Shown piece by piece: positions 60,001-64,000 of a DNA stretch of 64,000 nt (positions are counted from its first letter, which is position 1; every line of letters begins with the position of its first letter). The notes below the pieces were generated by a model. That model saw only the letters and a list, made by a program, of their open reading frames with translations. It was not told where the DNA came from and did not search any database. Origin of the DNA: Mercenaria mercenaria (Eukaryota > Mollusca > Bivalvia > Venerida > Veneridae); NCBI RefSeq assembly GCF_021730395.1, contig NC_069371.1:72074001-72138000 (forward strand). The letters are read 5' to 3'. The position numbers were made by a program, and so were the translations under genes.

Positions 60001-63000
60001 TTTGAGGATTTATTTTCGCATGAATTTAATAAACTGTTAGCAATGTGGCAACAAACTATGGACAGATGCTTACCTAATGTTATTGACTGTAAAAAGACAG
60101 GTTCGTAGACCCTAGACAAGAGAGCACCCTGTAGACCCAACACATTCCACTGACATATCTTGTCACTACATGACATCACACGCAATCGTCCCCCTTGCTG
60201 TATTCCATCATATGTCTGATCCACAAATTGTGGCTCTACTGGAATGGTTCCCTCCCCTGTTTGAAAAAAGATATATTGCTAAGATTATATGAAATGCATT
60301 AGTTCATGTCATTTAGATTACTAAAAACTAAACATATCAATCAGCTTTTTCTTTGAAATTATTTACAGTTGAGGGAACGAATTTTCATTGATTTGGTACA
60401 AAATGCTATTTCTTGACTACATGAATTTGTGGATTTCATCTTTGATCACAAAATGAAAGTGAGTTTTATTTGTTTTTTGGAATTTAACCCTTATCATGCT
60501 GGACATGATTGATTCTGCCTTTGCGGCCAGTGTAGATAACTATCACCCTGAAGATCCGTGCAGTCTGATCATGACCTGCACTGTTTGCCATTCAGTCAGT
60601 ATCTCTTTGGTATGCACCCCTTTTAACAGTCAACGGCACTGTCCAAATTAAAAGATGGACAAGTTCATTATAGAAATTTAGCAGGGTAAGAGTCAGCCTT
60701 GCCGATTGAAGCAAACAAACAAGAGGGCCATGATGGCCCTATATCGCTCACCTGAGTTTAATTGCTTTCTTGAAAAAAATTCTTTGCTAAAGCTAAACAA
60801 ATAACCCTATGGGGTGCCAATTTGACCCCGGAGGTCATGATTTGAACAAATTTTGTAGAAGTCTACTAGGCAATGCTACATGTCAAATATCTAAGATCTA
60901 AGCCTTCTGGTTTATTTTTAGAAATTTTTTGAAGATTTTCCTATGTAAAATAAAGTGACCCCTGGGGTGGGGTCAATTTTAACCCCGGGGGTCATGATTT
61001 GAACAAATTTTGTAGAGGTCCACTAGGCAATGCTACATATGAAATATCTAAGCTCTAGGCCTTCCGGTTTATTTTGAAGATTTTTCTATGTACAATCAAG
61101 TAATCCCATGGGGCGGGGTCAATTTGACCCCGGGGGTCATGATTTGAACAAATTTTGTAGAAGTCTACTAGGCAATGCTACATGTCAAATATCTAAGATC
61201 TAGGCCTTCTGGTTTATTTTTAGAAAATTTTTGAAGATTTTCCTATGTAAAATCAAGTGACCCCTGGGGTTGGGTCAATTTTGACCCCGGGGTTCATGAT
61301 TTGAACAAATTTTGTAGAGGTCCACTAGGTAATGCTACATGTCAAATATCTAAGCTCTAGGCCTTCTGGTTTATTTTTAGAAAATTTTTGAAGATTTTCC
61401 TATGTAAAATCAAGTGACCCATGGGGCGGGGTCAATTTTGACCCCGGGGTCATGATTTGAACAAATTTTGTAGAGGTCCACTAGGCAATGCTACATGTCA
61501 AATATCTAAGCTCTAGGCCTTCTGGTTTATTTTTTGACATTTTTTTAAGATTTTCCTATGTAAAATCAAGTGACCCCTGGGGCGAGGTCAATTTTGACCC
61601 CGGGGTCATGATTTGAACAATTTTAGTAGAGGTCCACTAGGCAATGCTACATGTCAAATATCTAAGCTCTAGGGCTTCTGGTTTTTGAGAAGAAGATTTT
61701 TTAAGATTTTCCTATGTAAAATCAAGTGACCCCTGGGGTTGGGTCAATTTTGACCCCGGGGGTCATTATTTGAACAAATTTTGTAGAGGTCCACTAGGTA
61801 ATGCTACATGTCAAATATCTAAGCTCTAGGCCTTCTGGTTTATTTTTAGAAAATTTTTGAAGATTTTCCTATGTAAAATCAAGTGACCCATGGGGCGAGG
61901 TCAATTTTGACCCCGGGGTCATGATTTGAACAAATTTTGTAGAGGTCCACTAGGCAATGCTACATGTCAAATATCTAAGCTCTAGGCCTTCTGGTTTATT
62001 TTTAGAATTTTTTTTAAGATTTTCCTATGTAAAATCAAGTGACCCCTGGGGCGAGGTCAATTTTGACCCCGGGGTCATGATTTGAACAATTTTAGTAGAG
62101 GTCCACTAGGCAATGCTACAGGTCAAATATCTAAGCTCTAGGGCTTCTGGTTTTTGAGAAGAAGATTTTTTAAGATTTTCCTATGTAAAATCAAGTGACC
62201 CCTGGGGCGGGGTCAATTTTGACCCTGGGGTCATGATTTGAACAAATTTGGTAGAGGTCCACTAGGCAATGCATTGCTTCACACCAAATATCTAAGCTCT
62301 AGGGCTTCTGGTTTTTGAGAAGAAGATTTTTAAAGTTTTTCCTTTTCGTTGCCATGGCAACCAGAATTCTGTATGGAATTCAATTCTTTGAACAATTTTT
62401 AAAGAAGACCATCCAAGGAACAACCCTGAGAAGTTTCATCAAAATTGGCCTGTTGGTTTAGGAGGAGATGTTGTTTAAAGGAAAGTGTGGACGGACGGAC
62501 GCCGGACGGTGAGCGATCACAATACCTCACCCTGAGCACTTTGTGCTCAGGTGAGCTAAAAATCAATGAAAATTCATTTGCCATGAAAATTAACAATTTC
62601 ACAGTATGTGTCTACTGACTCCATGAAATGGCACGGTAAACAAAACACTGTTTTGCAAAATATTATCAGTCCATACGTAACTTTCATACTTTACAAAGAC
62701 ATAAAAGTATAAAAATTCACGGCCTGATAAAAACAACACAAGAAATAAGAAATAACATTACTATTTCATACAAACAGGCTCCTTACAAACACTGGTGTTG
62801 TCCATCAAGGCAAATAAGTTTAAGCTGAGGAGACCCACTAAATGTTCACAGAATGGAACAGTGCATTCTAAATTTACAAAAAATTTGTCACTGGAGATCT
62901 CTAAAGAGCAGCTTATCATGAAATCTAAAAAAGTATGGTCTATGAGGACATACTAATACGTACCATTTTCTTGTTTAGCTCGAAGCAGACCTTGAGTCCT

Positions 63001-63921
63001 TGCATTGGAGAACACAGGACGGTGTTCAGTTCCTTGGCAACTAGAACCCTCTACCCCTCTGTCACTGTAATTCAAATGTTTATTACACAAAAATACAGAT
63101 TTAACTGTCAGACTGGAAATCCAATGTATCTGTTTCATGTAAGGAAGAATGATGTTGAATAAACTTAAATTCATCAAATATTTGATTATTGTATAAGATA
63201 GCGTCATAACAGAATCAAGCAAAATCTTGCTAAACCTTGTGATAACTGCTTTCTGCTCCACACACAATAAGCAATTTGATGTACTGACCGGGGGAAACAT
63301 AATATGAGCCGCGCCATGAGAAAACCAACATAGTGGGTATGCGCTAACAGTTTCTCCAATTCCAATAGGCTTTAAAAGCGAACAGCATGGATCCTGACCA
63401 GACTGCGCGGATGCGCAGGCTGGTCTGGATCCATGCTGGTCGCAAAGCCACTATGTTGGTTTTCTCATGGCGCGGCTCATATTTTGTTTTGAACGAAATA
63501 TGTATCCCCCTGTCAGACCTTTATATTTTATTTAGTATTTTTATATCACAATGACAATGTTACATCATATTTTGCCTTCCAAGCCTTATATGGTCGAAGA
63601 AGACCAAAGTATGGCCCTTTTGGCACTATTTTACATATGGACCTGGAAAAAACCACCAACCGTATAAACTAGCCACATGGCTTCCTCACACGGAAATATG
63701 TTACACCCTAAAAAATGTTTTGAATCCGTTATGGTTAGAGACATGAGATTCAAACTATTCTATCAAGTTTGACAAACCTGTGAGTAAACAAAGCCCCATC
63801 CCCACAAGGAGCTGTAGATATATACAGATGAAAGCTGATCCCATCCTTGAATCTGATTTTTTTCTGTCTACTTAAGGCCAGGATAGGCAGATCTTTTGTT
63901 CTATATAACCAGTATAAAAAC
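54081..63921 (-). CDS. ADAR: ADAR1-type double-stranded RNA adenosine deaminase, 3' exons only
   Basis: Six terminal exons: 63778-63921, 62964-63064, 60074-60256, 57012-57145, 55063-55169, 54081-54303; all GT-AG and phase-consistent, giving the last 296 residues. They cover most of the deaminase domain, which converts adenosine to inosine in double-stranded RNA. Visible are [16 protein letters not shown] with the zinc-binding Cys of [13 protein letters not shown] with the base-flipping Glu, [15 protein letters not shown] with the second zinc Cys, [32 protein letters not shown] and SYGSW near the C-terminus. [22 protein letters not shown] and CCR favour ADAR1 over ADAR2. Residues matching the inositol hexakisphosphate ligands of ADAR2 (Lys in RLCK, Tyr/Lys pairs before W) are mostly kept; two near the end differ (Cys-Met for Glu-Lys). 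The HAE exon and any RNA-binding or Z-domains lie beyond 64000. The gene converges on DCTN2. Confidence 0.97.
54718..54785 (-). repeat. SINE 3' end fragment
   Basis: TTTGTTTTGGGTTCAACACC, TTTTTCAACAGTATTTCAGT, CATGTAACGGCGG; near match of 43898-43955. In the last ADAR intron. Confidence 0.65.
55352..55786. repeat. 39-bp minisatellite, about 11 copies, in an ADAR intron
   Basis: Unit AGACTGTCAAAATGGCATAC plus AGTGTTTGTCTAAATATAC, with little divergence (A/G and C/T changes) and two length variants. The array is flanked by direct copies of ATGTCTAAATCTTATATG at 55334-55351 and 55787-55804, which look like degenerate edge units. Because 39 is a multiple of 3, the plus strand keeps a 207-residue open frame (55241-55864) of repeating 13-residue units. 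It is antisense to ADAR and is not taken as a gene. Confidence 0.9.
57215..59605 (-). mobile_element. 5'-truncated CR1/L2-type LINE inside an ADAR intron
   Basis: On the minus strand it codes the linker and reverse transcriptase of a non-LTR element: [63 protein letters not shown] and C-terminal [28 protein letters not shown]. It is broken: an in-frame TAG at 58850-58852, a frameshift at about 58570 within the LDLSAAFD motif, and loss of the expected GVPQGS-type segment near 58400. The endonuclease is missing, consistent with 5' truncation. The 3' end has AGAGCGCTATAAAA followed by a TAA repeat (57215-57237), as CR1/L2-like elements do. Same strand as ADAR. Confidence 0.9.
60484..60690. mobile_element. 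TTAA-flanked MITE, copy E
   Basis: TTAACCCTTATCATGCTGGA at left and GCAGGGTAAG at right; TCTGCCTTTGCGGCCAGTGT and TTGGTATGCACCCC inside. Inverted relative to copy D. In an ADAR intron. Confidence 0.75.
60720..62557 (-). mobile_element. tandem-cored element (AGCTC...CTCTTG), family 1, long copy
   Basis: On the minus strand it starts AGCTCACCTGAGCACAAAGT, where CTGAGCAC and GTGCTCAG pair, then a GACGGACGGACG-type head, about ten direct repeats of roughly 156 bp (each with GACCCC-GGGGTCA and AATGCTACATGTCAAATATC in plus-strand view), then CTCAGGTGAGCGA, a hairpin GGGCCAT/ATGGCCC and CTCTTG before TTTG. It lies in the ADAR intron between 60256 and 62964 and shares its core unit with 500-1914. 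Confidence 0.85.
63304..63482. mobile_element. long-palindrome MITE, copy 5, in an ADAR intron
   Basis: GAGCCGCGCCATGAGAAAAC and GTTTTCTCATGGCGCGGCTC arms are perfect inverses; an internal part of the left half is missing. It lies 240 bp upstream of the ADAR exon at 62964-63064. Confidence 0.85.
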
Positions 63922-64000
63922 CTGTAAAGAAAACAAAGGTCTAACATAAACTGATTCTTTAAAAAAAAAAACTACGTGCAATTCGCTATATTTAGAAAAT

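Noticed and set aside
60720-62557. CRISPR-like array of regular direct repeats
   Set aside because: Units are contiguous 156-bp tandem repeats without unique spacers, in an animal intron.

Overview
The window is animal nuclear DNA, AT-rich, with long introns and about half of it recognisable interspersed repeats. The repeats (tandem-cored elements starting AGCTC and ending CTCTTG, palindromic MITEs, tRNA-headed SINEs ending in GTTAAACCCAA, CR1/L2-type LINE) and the gene content point to a bivalve mollusc, most likely a venerid-type clam; that placement is from memory of such repeats, not from a search.

Four genes can be built exon by exon with GT/AG boundaries and unbroken phase. Two are a duplicated pair of three-exon genes on the minus strand (12.1-17.9 kb and 21.7-25.0 kb), each coding an intact 156-residue, four-helix membrane protein of the DUF1772/anthrone-oxygenase-like type. 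The third is a complete 13-exon DCTN2 (dynamitin, dynactin subunit 2; 403 aa) on the plus strand at 27.6-38.0 kb. The fourth, converging on it from the right, is the 3' part of an ADAR1-type adenosine deaminase (six last exons, 296 aa of the deaminase domain, 54.1-63.9 kb); its 5' exons lie beyond the window.

Layout: 0-9 kb holds repeats only (tRNA-like cassette, tandem-cored element, a TIR element, a triplicated 340-bp block). 9.0-18.0 kb and 20.7-25.2 kb are the two arms of a segmental duplication carrying the DUF1772 genes; differences between arms expose the empty sites of two mobile units. 25.2-27.6 kb has minor repeats and one unexplained ORF. 27.6-38.3 kb is DCTN2 with SINEs, MITEs and a CAGTG-ended element in its introns. 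38.3-54.1 kb is a gene-free convergent interval full of palindromic and TTAA-flanked MITEs. 54.1-64.0 kb is ADAR, whose introns hold a 39-bp minisatellite, a 5'-truncated broken LINE, a tandem-cored element and a palindromic MITE.

No operon-like or defence-like gene system is present. DCTN2 acts in dynein transport and ADAR in RNA editing; their adjacency suggests no joint function. The most unusual material is the mobile DNA: several unrelated-looking repeat families share one terminal plan (5' head, inverted copy of it near the 3' end, a 3' hairpin, then CTTG or CTAG before T), and one of them has a paralogous empty site showing insertion inside a T run without target duplication, as expected of Helentron-like rolling-circle elements.
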